Source of the DNA: Candidatus Pantoea gossypiicola
GTDB lineage: Bacteria > Pseudomonadota > Gammaproteobacteria > Enterobacterales > Enterobacteriaceae
Direction of reading: 5' to 3'
Assembly: GCF_008632075.1 (NCBI RefSeq)
Contig: NZ_VWVM01000015.1
Coordinates: forward strand, 1-64,000
DNA: 64,000 bases
Shown in pieces: positions 52,229-63,156 of the stretch (the first letter of the stretch is position 1; each line of letters starts with the position of its first letter). The notes under the pieces were generated by a model. The model ran no database searches. It saw only the letters and a program-made list of their open reading frames with translations, and was not told the DNA's origin. The position numbers and the translations under genes were made by a program.

Positions 52229-54763
52229 TTATTTGCCAAACATATCTTTTATCCAACCGGCTACGCCGTCGCTGTCTTTCTGCTCCTGCGGTTGCTGGGC
52301 CGGTTGCTGTTGTTGCTGTTGTTGCTGTTGTTGCTGGTCAAACAGCTGTTGCTGCTGCTGAACCTGCTGCTGCTGTTGCTGACACAGCGCATTCGGATCC
52401 AGCGCCCACACCGGCAGAGATCGCCAGGTGCTGCTGCCCGTACCGCAGACAAAGTTACCGGCAGAATCCACATTCATCAGTGACACATCTTCTGGCGGCG
52501 TCAGCTGCAACGGCATCGGTGCCTGATTGTCGAGGTAGCGACGGTAGAGCTGCATCGCACCGCTGGCACCATAGAGTTTGGTCGGCTGGTTGTTATCGCG
52601 TCCCACCCAGGTGATCGCCACTTCTTTGCCATCAATACCGGCAAACCAGCTATCGACCAGATCGTTGGTGGTACCGGTTTTCCCGGCCAGATGCGCATTC
52701 GGGAAACGCGCGCCCAGCGCACGGGCGGTGCCGTGATCGGCGACCTGCTGCAGGGTATAGAGCGTCAGATAGGCGGCCTGAGCCGGTTCAACACGCTGCG
52801 CCTGCGGATAACTCTGATAGAGCACGCTGCCATCTTCTGCGATCACCGACCGCACCGCCGACAGCTCAGCGCGGTTACCGCCGCTGGCAATCGACTGGAA
52901 CGCCTGCGCCACTTCAACCGGCGTCAGGTTAAGCGCACCCAGCAGCATCGCTGGCACCGGATTGAGCTGCTCTTTCGGCACACCCAGCTTGTTCCAGGTA
53001 TCGACCACCGCATCCAGCCCCAGCGTCATACCGAGGTTAACCGTCGGCACGTTCATGGAGTTGGTCAGCGCGTCCACCAGCATCACTTTGCCGCTGAAGC
53101 GACGGTCGTCGTTCATCGGTTTCCACACGGTGCCATTTGGCTGCTTCAGCGCAATCGGCTCATCGGCGATCCAGCTGTTCAGGCGGTAGCTGTTTGGCTG
53201 GCTCAGCGCGGTGAGATAGGTCGCCGGTTTCGCCAGGGAACCAATAGAGCGACGCGCCTGCAGCGCACGGTTGTAACCGGCATACTGCGGATCGGCACCA
53301 CCGACCATGGCACGGACTTCGCCGCTGAAGCGGTCAACCACCACCATTGCGGTTTCCAGATCCTTCAGGCCGCGCTGTTTTTTCAGCGTCGGGATGCCGT
53401 CAACCACCGCTTTTTCGGCCGCATCCTGAGAGACCGGATCCAGCGTGGTAAAAATCTTCACGCCGGAGAGATCTTTCACTTTATCGCCCAGTTTCGCCTG
53501 AAGCTCGTTACGCACCATCTGCATAAAGGCAGGCTGTGGCGTGATCACACCGCCCTTCGGCTGCACGCCCAATGGACGCGCCGACAACATGTCGTACAGC
53601 TCCTGGTCGATCACTTGCTGCTGCTGCAACAGGCGCAGCACCAGGTTGCGGCGTTCCAGCGCCAGTTTCGGGTTGCGCCACGGGTTATAGAGCGACGCCC
53701 CTTTCACCATGCCGACCAGCATCGCCTGCTGATCCAGACTCAGCTCATCCACCGGACGGCCAAAGTAGTAGAGGCTCGCCAGCGGGAAGCCGCGAATCTG
53801 ATCGCTACCCGCCTGACCGAGATAGACCTCATTCAGGTAGAGCTCCAGGATGCGATCTTTGCTGTAGCGCGCATCCATGATCACCGCCATATAGGCTTCA
53901 CGCGCTTTGCGCCACAGCGAACGCTCATTGGTCAGGAACAGGTTCTTCACCAGCTGCTGCGTCAGCGTACTGCCACCCTGCACCGCTTTCCCGGCCGTGA
54001 TGTTCGCCAGGAAGGCGCGACCAATGGAGTACGGGCTGATGCCATCATGCTCATAGAAATGGCGATCTTCAGTGGCGATCAGCGTATCGACCAGCAGATC
54101 CGGGAAACCGGTACGCGGCACGAAGAGTCGCTGTTCACCATTCGGCGACTGCAGCATGGTGATCAGACGCGGATCGAGGCGGAAAAAGCCAAAATCACGG
54201 CCGGTTTCGAGGTTTTTAATCTCGCTCAGCTCATCTTTGGTAAAGCTCATGCGCGCGTGGATTTGCCCCTCTTTACTGTCGGGGAAATCAAACGGGCGAC
54301 GCAGCAGATCAATGGTGTTGCCCTTCACCGAAAACTCGCCGGGGCGCGTAATACGGGAGACTTCGCGATACTGAGTCCCTTCCAGCAGCGCCACCATTTC
54401 ACTTTTGTTGTAGGCCATGCCCGGTTCCAGGCTGACCATGCGGCCATAGACGGTGGCGGGCAGTTGCCACACCTTACCGTCAATACGACTGCGAATTTCC
54501 GAGTCGAGGTAGATGCCCCACGCGGCCATGACCACCACAAACACCAGGAACAGTTTAATTATCCATCCCAGCCAACGGCGTTTGCCGCGCGGCGGTTTTC
54601 CACCTTTACCTTTACGTGGCACCGGCGCTTCCTCCTCGTCATCATTAAAATCGTCCTGATCGATATCCTGTTCGATATCCCTGCGTCGTCCCCGGCCCGC
54701 ACTGCTGCGCGGCGGCAACGGTTTACCTTTGCGCCCTATTGGTTCGCGATCGTTCCCAGACAT
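52229..54763 (-). CDS. mrcB: Penicillin-binding protein 1B
   Basis: The 844-residue bifunctional enzyme polymerises and cross-links peptidoglycan. A basic/acidic cytoplasmic tail (1-62) precedes one membrane segment (about 64-87), a UB2H-type domain, the GT51 transglycosylase ([12 protein letters not shown] with the catalytic Glu, near residue 235) and the transpeptidase with the serine in RSIGSLAKP (near 510) and the KTGTT motif (near 696). The C-terminus is unusual: runs of 6, 5 and 11 glutamines before a conserved [15 protein letters not shown] end. Confidence 0.97.
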   Translation of the reverse strand: MSGNDREPIGRKGKPLPPRSSAGRGRRRDIEQDIDQDDFNDDEEEAPVPRKGKGGKPPRGKRRWLGWIIKLFLVFVVVMAAWGIYLDSEIRSRIDGKVWQLPATVYGRMVSLEPGMAYNKSEMVALLEGTQYREVSRITRPGEFSVKGNTIDLLRRPFDFPDSKEGQIHARMSFTKDELSEIKNLETGRDFGFFRLDPRLITMLQSPNGEQRLFVPRTGFPDLLVDTLIATEDRHFYEHDGISPYSIGRAFLANITAGKAVQGGSTLTQQLVKNLFLTNERSLWRKAREAYMAVIMDARYSKDRILELYLNEVYLGQAGSDQIRGFPLASLYYFGRPVDELSLDQQAMLVGMVKGASLYNPWRNPKLALERRNLVLRLLQQQQVIDQELYDMLSARPLGVQPKGGVITPQPAFMQMVRNELQAKLGDKVKDLSGVKIFTTLDPVSQDAAEKAVVDGIPTLKKQRGLKDLETAMVVVDRFSGEVRAMVGGADPQYAGYNRALQARRSIGSLAKPATYLTALSQPNSYRLNSWIADEPIALKQPNGTVWKPMNDDRRFSGKVMLVDALTNSMNVPTVNLGMTLGLDAVVDTWNKLGVPKEQLNPVPAMLLGALNLTPVEVAQAFQSIASGGNRAELSAVRSVIAEDGSVLYQSYPQAQRVEPAQAAYLTLYTLQQVADHGTARALGARFPNAHLAGKTGTTNDLVDSWFAGIDGKEVAITWVGRDNNQPTKLYGASGAMQLYRRYLDNQAPMPLQLTPPEDVSLMNVDSAGNFVCGTGSSTWRSLPVWALDPNALCQQQQQQVQQQQQLFDQQQQQQQQQQQPAQQPQEQKDSDGVAGWIKDMFGK
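52304..52381. repeat. CAG/CAA microsatellite coding for polyglutamine in mrcB
   Basis: On the plus strand the bases are almost pure TTG/CTG triplets; on the coding strand these are CAA/CAG codons giving Q6-V-Q5-LFD-Q11 (residues 795-820 of PBP1b). The irregular CAA/CAG mix reduces slippage but does not remove it. Confidence 0.85.
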
Positions 54764-54861
54764 TACTTTTCTTCTCCAGGCAGTGCTTACGGCAGCGCCG
54801 CTACTCTAACTGCTTTCTCGCGTGCCGCATGGCAGAACCCTCTGAATTCGATCCAGCGGAC

Positions 54862-57306
54862 TCAACCCTGCGGGGACATTTTTTTGGTTCGCCTTGTTGG
54901 CAAGGCGGTGGCCGGATCCTCTGGCCAGAGGTGTTTCGGATAGCGTCCCTTCATCTCTTTCCTGACCTCCGGCCAGGCACCGCGCCAGAACGCCGCCAGA
55001 TCACGGGTAATCTGCAACGGGCGCTGGGCGGGCGATAACAGCTCAAGCACCAGCGGGATGCGTCCTTCCGCCACGGTGGGATTCTGCGCTTCGCCAAACA
55101 TCTCCTGAATCCTGACTGCCAGCGCGGGCGGCTTATCCGCATCGTAGCGGATTGGAAGCCGGCTTCCGGTCGGCACAGTGTAATGAGTTGGCAGCACACT
55201 ATCCAGCCGCTGACGTTGTGACCATGTGAGTAAATGTAAGAGCGCCGTGGTCAGGTTTACTGACTGCAGGCTACGCAGATCGCGTACTGCTGACATTTGC
55301 GGCAGCAGCCACTGCGGCAGGCTCTCAAGCAGGCTTTCGTCATCCATGGCGGGCCAGTTCTCTTCCGGCAGCCACTGCGCCGCACACTGAATGCGCAGGC
55401 GCAACTGTTCGGCATCCGGCGTCCAGCCCAATACCGACAGCCCTTTTTCGGCGATCCAGCGCAGCATAGCCGCGTGAAGCACATCCGGCTCCGGGCGCGC
55501 CATCGGCTGGGTCTTCAGGATCAGCGCGCCAATCTGCTCACGTCTGAACGCACGCAGCGTGCCCTTCTCTTCGTCCCACTCCACTTCGGTCCGGCGCTCA
55601 ATCAGTGCGGGCTGCTGCTGGCACAGCGTTTCAATATCAACCGGCAGTGCCAGCAACATCCGGGCATCCGGCGTCGCACTGCCCTGCAACAGAGCGGGTG
55701 CAATCAGCCATTCGTTGCGCGTCAGGCCATCCTGCTCATCGAGTCTGGCCCCCAGCCCGTTGGCCAGCTGATAGCGACCGCTCTGGTCGCGACGCCGCGC
55801 CAGCCGATCGCCAAACCCTACCGCCAGCAGGCCAGCGAAGCGATCTTCATCGACCCGTCCGCCACGGATTTTAAGCCGCTGCTGCCACTGCTGCGCCCGC
55901 CTCTGCCATTGAGCCTGTGGCCGATGCAGCGCATCACGCAGATCGGCACTGCCGCTGCGCGGAGGATCTTCCAGAATTGCCACCAGCAGCGCGGCGCTGG
56001 CGACCGCATCCGGCTCATCGCCTGCGGCACAGAGCATAGCAGCAAGCCGCGGATCGCAACCCAGCTGTGCCATACGCCGTCCCAGTGTGTTGAGCAGGCC
56101 GTTGCTGTTCAGAGCACCCAGACGGGTCAGTTGCTGTTGCGCTGCAATCAGATTTCTGGCGGGCGGCTGATCCAGCCACTGCAGCTGTTGCGGCCCGGTA
56201 CAGCCCCACTGCAGCAGATCCAGCCACAGCGATGAGAGATCGCTGTTCACGATTTCCGGTTCGCTCTGCGCTGCTGCACGTGACGCCTGCTCCTGCGGCA
56301 GCAGATGCAGGCAGATCCCTGGCATCAGTCGCCCGGCGCGACCTGCGCGCTGGATCATTGAGGCCTGGCTGATGCGCTGGGTCTGCAGACGCGTTACGCC
56401 GCTGCGGGCATCAAACAGGGCGCTGCGTTCCAGCGCACTGTCGACGACCAGACGAATCCCCTCAATGGTCAGGCTGGTCTCGGCGATATTAGTGGCGAGC
56501 ACCACTTTGCGACGTCCAGCAGCGGCGGGCAGAATCGCCCGGCGCTGCGCCGCCAGCGGCAGTGCACCGTAGAGCGGCGTCAGATCCACATCGTCACTGA
56601 TGCGTAATTCCAGCTCGCGCTTCACCCGTTCAATTTCCGCCACGCCCGGCAGAAACAGTAACAGTGAACCCTCTTCATCGCGCAGCAACTGAGCGACTTC
56701 ACGCGCGACCGCCTCTTCAAAGCTTACGTTCTGATTCAGCGACGCGTAACGCCGCTCAACCGGATAGCTGCGCCCTTCTGAAATAATCAGTGGCGCATCC
56801 GGCAGTAGCGCCGCCAGCCGGGCATTATCCAGCGTGGCCGACATCAGCATGATTTTAAGATCGTCGCGCAGCCCCTGCTGCACATCGAGCAGCAGCGCCA
56901 GCGCCAGATCGGCCTGCAGGCTGCGCTCGTGAAACTCATCGAGGATCACCAGCGACACGCCCTCCAGCATCGGATCGTGCTGAAGCATGCGCGTGAGCAT
57001 CCCTTCGGTAACGACTTCCAGCCGGGTTTCTGGCCCGACGCAGCTTTCGCCACGCATCCGAAATCCCACCGTGGCACCCGGCTGTTCGCCGAGCTGTTCC
57101 GCCAGCCGCTGCGCCACATTACGCGCCGCCAGCCGGCGTGGCTCCAGCATAATGATGCGTCCCGGCAGCGCCGCCTGCTGCAACAACTGCAGCGGCAGCC
57201 AGGTCGATTTGCCCGCGCCGGTAGGGGCGGCCAGCAGGATTTGAGAGGCGTCACGCAGTGCCGCCAGGATGTCTGGCAGCACCGCGCTGACCGGTAAATC
57301 GCTCAC
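54862..57306 (-). CDS. hrpB: ATP-dependent RNA helicase HrpB
   Basis: The 814-residue DEAH-box helicase has Walker A APTGAGKSTW (near residue 26), the DEAH-equivalent LDEFHERS (near 122), motif III MSATLDN, motif V NIAETSLTIEG and motif VI QRAGRAGR. HA2 and HrpB_C domains fill the C-terminal half. Its substrate is not established. The GTG at 57306 was chosen because GGAG lies 7 bp upstream and the start then matches E. coli HrpB; the frame is open 29 codons further. It is divergent from thpR and followed by mrcB after 98 bp. Confidence 0.93.
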   Translation of the reverse strand: MSDLPVSAVLPDILAALRDASQILLAAPTGAGKSTWLPLQLLQQAALPGRIIMLEPRRLAARNVAQRLAEQLGEQPGATVGFRMRGESCVGPETRLEVVTEGMLTRMLQHDPMLEGVSLVILDEFHERSLQADLALALLLDVQQGLRDDLKIMLMSATLDNARLAALLPDAPLIISEGRSYPVERRYASLNQNVSFEEAVAREVAQLLRDEEGSLLLFLPGVAEIERVKRELELRISDDVDLTPLYGALPLAAQRRAILPAAAGRRKVVLATNIAETSLTIEGIRLVVDSALERSALFDARSGVTRLQTQRISQASMIQRAGRAGRLMPGICLHLLPQEQASRAAAQSEPEIVNSDLSSLWLDLLQWGCTGPQQLQWLDQPPARNLIAAQQQLTRLGALNSNGLLNTLGRRMAQLGCDPRLAAMLCAAGDEPDAVASAALLVAILEDPPRSGSADLRDALHRPQAQWQRRAQQWQQRLKIRGGRVDEDRFAGLLAVGFGDRLARRRDQSGRYQLANGLGARLDEQDGLTRNEWLIAPALLQGSATPDARMLLALPVDIETLCQQQPALIERRTEVEWDEEKGTLRAFRREQIGALILKTQPMARPEPDVLHAAMLRWIAEKGLSVLGWTPDAEQLRLRIQCAAQWLPEENWPAMDDESLLESLPQWLLPQMSAVRDLRSLQSVNLTTALLHLLTWSQRQRLDSVLPTHYTVPTGSRLPIRYDADKPPALAVRIQEMFGEAQNPTVAEGRIPLVLELLSPAQRPLQITRDLAAFWRGAWPEVRKEMKGRYPKHLWPEDPATALPTRRTKKMSPQG

Positions 57307-57381
57307 AGCAAACTCCGCTTCTGCCTGTGCTAAGATGGCGCGCATTGTAGCATCCATCCGTGATATTTGCCGGAGAGCGCC

Positions 57382-57939
57382 ATGGCGACACAACGCTTAT
57401 TTTTTGCCATCAGCCTGCCTGACGACATGCAGCAACAGCTGGTGCGCTGGCGGGCCGACACCTTTCCTGCAGAGGCCGGCACGCCCGTGGTCGCAGCGAA
57501 TCTGCACCTGACGCTGGCGTTTCTGGGTGAGGTTGCACCGGAAACCTCACAACGCCTGCAGACGCTGGCCTCCCGCATCGTCCAGCCCGGTTTCGATCTC
57601 GACCTGGATGATGCCGGGCACTGGCCGCGTCCCGGCGTGGTCTGGCTCGGCTGCCAGCGCGCGCCTCGCGGCCTGCTTCAGCTCGCCAGCCTGCTGCGGG
57701 CGCAGGCCGCCCGACATGGCTGTTATCAAAGCCCACAGCCGTTTCATCCGCACATCACGCTGTTACGCCAGGCCATCCAGCCGGTTGCATTGCCACCACG
57801 CGGTTTTCACTGGCGTTTTCGCGTCTCCACCTTTTCACTGTTTGCCTCTGACTATGCCAGAGGGCGTACCCGCTATCGCGCGCTGGCCAGCTGGCCATTA
57901 ACGTCTCAGGATCCGCATGCACTTCTCTCCGCCCCTTAA
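57382..57939 (+). CDS. thpR: RNA 2',3'-cyclic phosphodiesterase
   Basis: The 185-residue 2H-family protein has both HxTx motifs: HLTL (near residue 42) and HITL (near 127). Family members open 2',3'-cyclic phosphates and can join tRNA halves in vitro (LigT). Length is near the E. coli protein (176). The ATG at 57382 follows CGGAGAG. The gene overlaps sfsA by 23 bp and is divergent from hrpB, as in E. coli. Confidence 0.93.
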   Translation: MATQRLFFAISLPDDMQQQLVRWRADTFPAEAGTPVVAANLHLTLAFLGEVAPETSQRLQTLASRIVQPGFDLDLDDAGHWPRPGVVWLGCQRAPRGLLQLASLLRAQAARHGCYQSPQPFHPHITLLRQAIQPVALPPRGFHWRFRVSTFSLFASDYARGRTRYRALASWPLTSQDPHALLSAP

Positions 57940-58621
57940 ATCCGCCCGCCTGATCGTCCGTTACAAACGTTTCCTGGCCGATGTCGAGACGCCAGAGGGC
58001 GAAGTGCTGACGATCCACTGCGCCAACACCGGGGCCATGACCGGCTGCGCCACACCGGGCGATACCGTCTGGTATTCCACATCCGACAGCCTGACGCGCA
58101 AATATCCCCACAGCTGGGAGCTGACCGAAACGCAGCAGGGCCATTGGATCTGCGTAAATACCCTGCGTGCGAATCAGCTGGTGGCTGAAGCGCTGGACCA
58201 GGATCGGCTGCCATCGCTGGCCGGTTATTCGCATCGACAGGCGGAAGTGAAATATGGCAGTGAAAAAAGCAGAATTGATTTCCTGCTCAAAGCAGAGGCA
58301 CGACGCAACTGCTATATTGAGGTGAAATCCGTAACCCTTTTACATGAAGGTAAAGGCTATTTTCCGGATGCGGTGACGGTTCGAGGACGAAAACATCTGC
58401 GCGAGCTGGCGACAGTGGCGGCAGAGGGTCATCGGGCCGTTTTGTTGTTTGCCGTTTTGCACTCGGGGATTGAGGACGTTTCTCCGGCACGTCACATTGA
58501 TGCGGCGTATGCAGAACAACTGGCTCAGGCGCAACGGGAAGGTGTAGAGGTTTTAGCGTATCAGGCAGACTTATCGGCGGAGGGAATGTTTCTTAAATCG
58601 CCGATCAACGTAACCTTGTAA
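57917..58621 (+). CDS. sfsA: Sugar fermentation stimulation protein SfsA
   Basis: The 234-residue protein matches E. coli SfsA (234) throughout: [33 protein letters not shown] and [24 protein letters not shown]. The middle contains an OB-like region and a PD-(D/E)xK nuclease-like fold (Glu-Val-Lys near residue 135). A DNA-binding role in maltose gene expression has been proposed, but the true function is unclear. It overlaps thpR by 23 bp. Confidence 0.93.
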   Translation: MHFSPPLKSARLIVRYKRFLADVETPEGEVLTIHCANTGAMTGCATPGDTVWYSTSDSLTRKYPHSWELTETQQGHWICVNTLRANQLVAEALDQDRLPSLAGYSHRQAEVKYGSEKSRIDFLLKAEARRNCYIEVKSVTLLHEGKGYFPDAVTVRGRKHLRELATVAAEGHRAVLLFAVLHSGIEDVSPARHIDAAYAEQLAQAQREGVEVLAYQADLSAEGMFLKSPINVTL

Positions 58622-58713
58622 TATCTTTTGCAATTTTATGTGGTAAGAATGTTCTGAACTAAGGGCTGATTACGCTGTTCCTCACAGGCTTGTCAAGGTG
58701 TGTTCATCAAGAA

Positions 58714-58742
58714 TTGCCAACCCTGACTGCTTCTGTTATTTA
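58714..58742 (+). promoter_or_regulatory. Candidate dksA promoter
   Basis: TTGCCA (58714-58719) and TATTTA (58737-58742) are 17 bp apart and followed by TAGCGGCC, a GC-rich discriminator. This fits the known negative autoregulation of dksA by DksA/ppGpp. Downstream, before the gene, are two hairpins: CCCC-AAT-GGGG near 58760-58770 and a longer one with arms 58782-58788 and 58818-58824. Confidence 0.45.
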
Positions 58743-58868
58743 TAGCGGCCTGTTTTTTTCCCCAATGGGGGATCGATGTACCCCGCAGACGTCAGATGCA
58801 GGCCGGCAGCAACGCCCCTGCGGGACGTCAGTCAGAGGGTATAGTGCGTGTTATCCAGGAGAAGCAAC

Positions 58869-59324
58869 ATGCAAGAAGGTCAAAACCGTAAAACATCGTC
58901 CCTGAGTATTCTCGCTATCGCTGGCGTTGAGCCTTATCAGGTTAAGCCTGGCGAAGAGTATATGAACGACGCGCAGCTGACCCATTTTCGCAAGATTCTG
59001 GAAGCCTGGCGTAATCAATTGCGGGACGAAGTCGATCGTACCGTATCGCATATGCAGGATGAAGCCGCTAACTTCCCGGACCCGGTTGACCGTGCCGCGC
59101 AGGAAGAGGAGTTCAGCCTGGAGCTGCGTAACCGCGATCGCGAACGTAAACTGATTAAAAAGATCGAGAAGACACTGAAGAAAGTCGAAGACGACGACTT
59201 CGGTTATTGCGATTCCTGTGGCGTTGAGATTGGTATCCGCCGTCTCGAAGCACGTCCTACTGCCGATCTCTGTATCGACTGTAAGACGTTAGCAGAAATT
59301 CGTGAGAAACAAATGGCCGGCTGA
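58869..59324 (+). CDS. dksA: RNA polymerase-binding transcription factor DksA
   Basis: The 151-residue secondary-channel protein potentiates ppGpp control of rRNA and amino acid promoters. The coiled coil (about residues 35-108) carries Asp71 and Asp74 at its tip (DPVDRA). The zinc finger has Cys114, Cys117, Cys135 and Cys138. The ATG at 58869 follows AGGAG and gives the E. coli length exactly. gluQ follows 73 bp downstream. Confidence 0.98.
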   Translation: MQEGQNRKTSSLSILAIAGVEPYQVKPGEEYMNDAQLTHFRKILEAWRNQLRDEVDRTVSHMQDEAANFPDPVDRAAQEEEFSLELRNRDRERKLIKKIEKTLKKVEDDDFGYCDSCGVEIGIRRLEARPTADLCIDCKTLAEIREKQMAG

Positions 59325-59346
59325 TGCCGCGTCCAGCCTGTTACCG

Positions 59347-59379
59347 CGCAGTGGAACAACGACTGTTTTGTCCACTGCG
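59347..59379 (+). terminator. Partial terminator hairpin between dksA and gluQ
   Basis: CGCAGTGGA (59347-59355) and TCCACTGCG (59371-59379) pair over 9 bp, with the inner ACAA/TTTTG bases able to extend the stem. No T run follows, so read-through into gluQ is likely. In E. coli gluQ expression is also limited by a hairpin here. Confidence 0.55.
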
Positions 59380-59397
59380 TGGTCACTTCTGAATCCT

Positions 59398-60276
59398 ATG
59401 TCATCCTCCTGCATTGGTCGCTTCGCCCCTTCTCCCTCTGGTGAACTTCATTTTGGCTCGCTGATTGCTGCCCTGGGCAGTTACCTGAGCGCGCGCGCGC
59501 AAAACGGCATCTGGCGGGTGAGAATTGAAGATATCGATCCGCCGCGGGAAGTGCCAGGTGCCGCCAGCCGCATCCTGCATCAGCTGGAACACTACGGTTT
59601 GACATGGGATGGCGAGGTGCTGTGGCAGTCGCAACGTCATGAGGCCTACCGTGAGGCGCTGGCCTGGCTGCAGCAGCATCGTCAGAGCTATTTCTGCACC
59701 TGTCCCCGACGTCGCATTCAGGAGATTGGCGGTTTCTATGATGGTTACTGCCGTGAACGGCAACGTGGACCAGAGAATGCCGCGCTGCGTTTACGCCAGC
59801 ATGCGCCGGTCTTTGCGTTTGATGACCGATTACGCGGGCGCGTAGAGGCGGACAGGCGTCTGGCACAGGAAGATTTTATTATTCACCGTCGCGATGGTCT
59901 GTTTGCCTACAACCTGGCGGTGGTCGTCGACGATCATTTTCAGGGCATTACCGAAGTGGTGCGCGGCGCAGATTTGATTGAACCGACGGTACGGCAGATT
60001 GCACTTTATCAGCAGTTTGGCTGGCCGGTGCCGGCCTGGCTGCATCTGCCGCTGGCGCTTAATCACGATGGCAATAAGTTATCGAAGCAGAATCACGCGC
60101 CTTCACTGCCCGATGGCGATGCCAGACCCCTGCTGGTAGCGGCATTGCGCTTCCTCGGACAGCCTGTTTCACGCGGCTGGCAGGACTTAACGCAGGACAA
60201 ACTGCTGTCTGACGCGGTGTCACAGTGGAATATCGCTTTGATGCCGCAACAGAACGCCCTGAAACCGGATGCATAG
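59398..60276 (+). CDS. gluQ: Glutamyl-Q tRNA(Asp) synthetase
   Basis: The 292-residue GluRS paralogue lacks the anticodon-binding domain and attaches glutamate to queuosine-34 in tRNA-Asp. The HIGH-like motif is in [14 protein letters not shown] (near residue 9-22), and the KMSKS-like motif is KLSKQ (near 227). A zinc site of Cys-x-Cys...Tyr-x-x-x-Cys type lies near residues 101-119. The ATG at 59398 fits the family start; the frame is open upstream through the dksA end. Confidence 0.95.
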   Translation: MSSSCIGRFAPSPSGELHFGSLIAALGSYLSARAQNGIWRVRIEDIDPPREVPGAASRILHQLEHYGLTWDGEVLWQSQRHEAYREALAWLQQHRQSYFCTCPRRRIQEIGGFYDGYCRERQRGPENAALRLRQHAPVFAFDDRLRGRVEADRRLAQEDFIIHRRDGLFAYNLAVVVDDHFQGITEVVRGADLIEPTVRQIALYQQFGWPVPAWLHLPLALNHDGNKLSKQNHAPSLPDGDARPLLVAALRFLGQPVSRGWQDLTQDKLLSDAVSQWNIALMPQQNALKPDA

Positions 60277-60362
60277 ACAACAGCATTCTCAAACGGTTCT
60301 CAACAGGCTATGATTAGCCGCTGATTTTACCTACACCCTTATTGCCACTGTCGAGGTGTCCC

Positions 60363-61781
60363 ATTTTTACCCGAGTAGCTAATTTTTGCCGGAAAGTCCT
60401 GAAGCGTGATGAAGAGGAAGCCCCAGCAGAGGTTGAACCAGAGCGTCTGATGACCATCATCCCTCGTGAAAGCCATACCATCTCACGTAAAGACATCAGC
60501 GAAAATGCCCTCAAAGTGCTCTATCGCCTGAACAAAGCCGGTTATGAAGCCTATCTGGTAGGCGGTGGCGTGCGCGATTTGCTACTGGGGCAAAAACCCA
60601 AAGATTTCGACGTGACCACTAACGCCACGCCTGAGCAGATGCGCAAGCTGTTCCGCAACTGTCGCCTGGTCGGTCGCCGTTTCCGACTGGCACACGTGAT
60701 GTTTGGCCCGGAAGTGATCGAAGTTGCCACCTTCCGTGGACATCATCAGGTTGAAGAGATTGCGGAAGATCGCAACAGTTCGCAGCGCGCCCAGAGCGGC
60801 ATGCTGCTGCGCGACAATATCTTCGGCTCTATCGAGGATGATGCCCAGCGCCGCGATCTCACCATCAACAGCCTCTACTACAGCGTGGCTGATTTCAGCG
60901 TGCGCGACTACGTTGGCGGCATCAGCGATCTCGAACAGGGCATCATTCGCCTGATTGGCGATCCGGAAACCCGCTACCGCGAAGATCCGGTGCGCATGCT
61001 GCGCGTCGCGCGCTTTGCCGCCAAACTTAATATGAGCATTGCGCCGGAAACCGCCGAGCCGATTCCACGTCTGGCCTCGCTGCTGCGTGATATCCCGCCC
61101 GCGCGGCTGTTTGAAGAGTCCCTGAAGCTGTTGCAGGCGGGTTATGGCTACAGCACTTATCTGAAGCTGTGTGAATATCAGCTGTTCCAGCCGCTGTTCC
61201 CAACGCTGGCGCGCAACTTCACGGAAAACAGTGACAGCCACATGGAGCGGATGCTGGCACAGGTGCTGAAAAACACCGACAACCGCATTCATAACGACAT
61301 GCGCGTGAATCCGGCGTTCCTGTTTGCGGCAATGTTCTGGTATCCGCAGCTTGAAGCGGCCGAACGCATTGCGCAGGAGAGTGGCCTGACCTACTTCGAA
61401 GCCTTTGCGATGGCGATGAACGATACGCTGGACGAAGCCTGCCGTGCGCTGGCGATTCCAAAACGTATTACCTCGCTGATCCGAGATATCTGGCTGCTGC
61501 AATTACGCATGTCACGCCGTCACGGTAAACGCGCCTGGAAACTGATGGAGCATCCGAAATTCCGCGCCGCATACGATCTGCTGGCGCTGCGGGCGGAAGT
61601 GGAGAACAACCCGGAGCTGCTGCGTCTGAGCCAGTGGTGGGGGGAATTTCAGGTGGCTGCGCCGCCGCATCAGAAAAACATGCTGAATAACCTGGGTGAC
61701 GATCCGGTGCCGCGCAATAAATCGCGTCGTCCGCGCCGCCGCTCTTCCGCACCACGTCGTGACAATCAAAACGTGTCATGA
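60363..61781 (+). CDS. pcnB: Poly(A) polymerase I
   Basis: The 472-residue enzyme adds 3' A tails that speed RNA decay and controls RNA I of ColE1-type plasmids. The nucleotidyltransferase core has [12 protein letters not shown] and [13 protein letters not shown] (near residues 57-85). The head and body domains and a basic Arg-rich tail follow. The conserved N-terminus [12 protein letters not shown] is reached only from ATT at 60363, with GAGGTG 5 bp upstream. This is the same rare AUU start reported for E. coli pcnB. A TTG at 60342 is in frame but overlaps nothing conserved. The stop overlaps folK. Confidence 0.94.
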   Translation: MFTRVANFCRKVLKRDEEEAPAEVEPERLMTIIPRESHTISRKDISENALKVLYRLNKAGYEAYLVGGGVRDLLLGQKPKDFDVTTNATPEQMRKLFRNCRLVGRRFRLAHVMFGPEVIEVATFRGHHQVEEIAEDRNSSQRAQSGMLLRDNIFGSIEDDAQRRDLTINSLYYSVADFSVRDYVGGISDLEQGIIRLIGDPETRYREDPVRMLRVARFAAKLNMSIAPETAEPIPRLASLLRDIPPARLFEESLKLLQAGYGYSTYLKLCEYQLFQPLFPTLARNFTENSDSHMERMLAQVLKNTDNRIHNDMRVNPAFLFAAMFWYPQLEAAERIAQESGLTYFEAFAMAMNDTLDEACRALAIPKRITSLIRDIWLLQLRMSRRHGKRAWKLMEHPKFRAAYDLLALRAEVENNPELLRLSQWWGEFQVAAPPHQKNMLNNLGDDPVPRNKSRRPRRRSSAPRRDNQNVS

Positions 61782-62263
61782 CACGGGTTTACCTCGCATT
61801 AGGCAGTAATCTGGCCGATCCGCTGCATCAGGTTGATGCAGCGCTGACGGCACTGGATGCATTACCGCAGACGCAACGCATCGCGACCTCGCCGTTCTAC
61901 CGTACACCGCCTTATGGCCCGCCCGACCAGCCCGATTTTCTCAATGCCGCCGTGGCGCTGGAGACCAATCTCAGCGCTGAAGCCCTGCTTGACCATACCC
62001 AGCAGATTGAGCGGGATCATGGTCGGGTGCGTAAGGCGGAACGCTGGGGGCCGCGCACGCTGGATATCGATCTGATGCTGTTTGGCGACGCCGTAATCAA
62101 CACTGAGCGGCTGATTGTGCCGCACTATGACCTGCTGAATCGCGCCTTTATGCTGGTGCCGCTGCTGGCGATTGCGCCCGATGCCCGTCTGCCCGATGGC
62201 CGCGCACTCAGCGCCGTTCTGGCCACCCTCGACAGTCGCAGCATCACGCTGTGGCATGGCTGA
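61778..62263 (+). CDS. folK: 2-amino-4-hydroxy-6-hydroxymethyldihydropteridine pyrophosphokinase
   Basis: The 161-residue kinase transfers pyrophosphate from ATP to the pterin before dihydropteroate synthesis in the folate pathway. [11 protein letters not shown] starts the protein, and [16 protein letters not shown] (near residue 88) holds the two metal-binding aspartates. Its ATG overlaps the pcnB stop (ATGA), indicating coupling. An 83-bp gap leads to panB. Confidence 0.96.
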   Translation: MTRVYLALGSNLADPLHQVDAALTALDALPQTQRIATSPFYRTPPYGPPDQPDFLNAAVALETNLSAEALLDHTQQIERDHGRVRKAERWGPRTLDIDLMLFGDAVINTERLIVPHYDLLNRAFMLVPLLAIAPDARLPDGRALSAVLATLDSRSITLWHG

Positions 62264-62346
62264 TCAGACAAACGCACATCTCTGATTCCGCTCTTTCACG
62301 CTATCCAGTAAACTGCGCCCATCAGAATTCCTGAGTTGAGAGCGCC

Positions 62347-63141
62347 ATGAAACCCACCACGATTTCACATCTGCGTCAGGCGAAAGCCAGCGGTAAAAAA
62401 TTCGCGACGCTGACCGCCTACGATTTCAGTTTTGCCCGCCTGTTTGCTGATGAAGGCATTCAGGTGCTGCTGGTTGGTGATTCCTTAGGGATGACGGTGC
62501 AGGGGCACGACTCCACCCTGCCGGTCACGGTTAGCGACATCGCCTATCACACCGCCGCCGTGCGCCGTGGTGCGCCACAGGCCCTGCTGCTCGCCGACCT
62601 GCCCTTTATGAGTTATGCCACGCCAGATCAGACCTTTGAGAGTGCCGCACAGCTGATGCGTGCCGGTGCCAATATGGTGAAACTGGAAGGCGGCAGCTGG
62701 CTGGCTGAGACCGTACAGAGGCTGACCGAACGCGCCGTGCCGGTGTGCGGTCATCTTGGCCTGACCCCGCAATCGGTAAATATCTTTGGCGGCTATAAAG
62801 TGCAGGGGCGTGATGAGGCCGGTGCCGATCAGCTGCTGGCCGATGCGCTGGCGCTGGAAGCGGCAGGCGCACAGCTGATGGTGCTGGAGTGCGTGCCGGT
62901 GTCGCTGGCACAGCGGATCACCGAGGCGCTCACCATCCCGGTGATCGGCATCGGTGCCGGTAACGTCACCGATGGTCAGATTCTGGTGATGCATGACGCG
63001 CTGGGCGTGACCGGTGGTCACATTCCCAAATTTGCCAAAAATTTCCTGGCGGAGACCGGCGACGTTCGCGCGGCGATTCGCCACTATATCGCCGAAGTCG
63101 AGGCCGGAACCTATCCGGCGGCAGAGCACAGTTTCCAGTAA
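62347..63141 (+). CDS. panB: 3-methyl-2-oxobutanoate hydroxymethyltransferase
   Basis: The 264-residue TIM-barrel enzyme makes ketopantoate from ketoisovalerate using methylenetetrahydrofolate, the first committed step to pantothenate. Metal ligands lie in LLVGDSLGM (near residue 41) and [20 protein letters not shown] is a family mark. It uses folate, the product of the pathway of its neighbour folK. panC begins 15 bp after its stop. Confidence 0.97.
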   Translation: MKPTTISHLRQAKASGKKFATLTAYDFSFARLFADEGIQVLLVGDSLGMTVQGHDSTLPVTVSDIAYHTAAVRRGAPQALLLADLPFMSYATPDQTFESAAQLMRAGANMVKLEGGSWLAETVQRLTERAVPVCGHLGLTPQSVNIFGGYKVQGRDEAGADQLLADALALEAAGAQLMVLECVPVSLAQRITEALTIPVIGIGAGNVTDGQILVMHDALGVTGGHIPKFAKNFLAETGDVRAAIRHYIAEVEAGTYPAAEHSFQ

Positions 63142-63156
63142 TTCAGGAGAGTCACC

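Noticed and set aside
52691-54943. Open frame of 750 codons on the plus strand opposite mrcB
   Set aside because: It is the antisense of a well-supported PBP1b gene. Its protein is a His/Arg/Gln-rich string with no domain, a known artefact of GC-biased codon use.
54951-55199. Small frames inside hrpB on the same strand in another phase
   Set aside because: Out-of-phase shadows of the helicase gene; no evidence of a frameshift, since hrpB is intact.
58690-58905. 71-codon frame overlapping the dksA start
   Set aside because: It runs through the candidate promoter and leader hairpins and has no similarity that I recognise.
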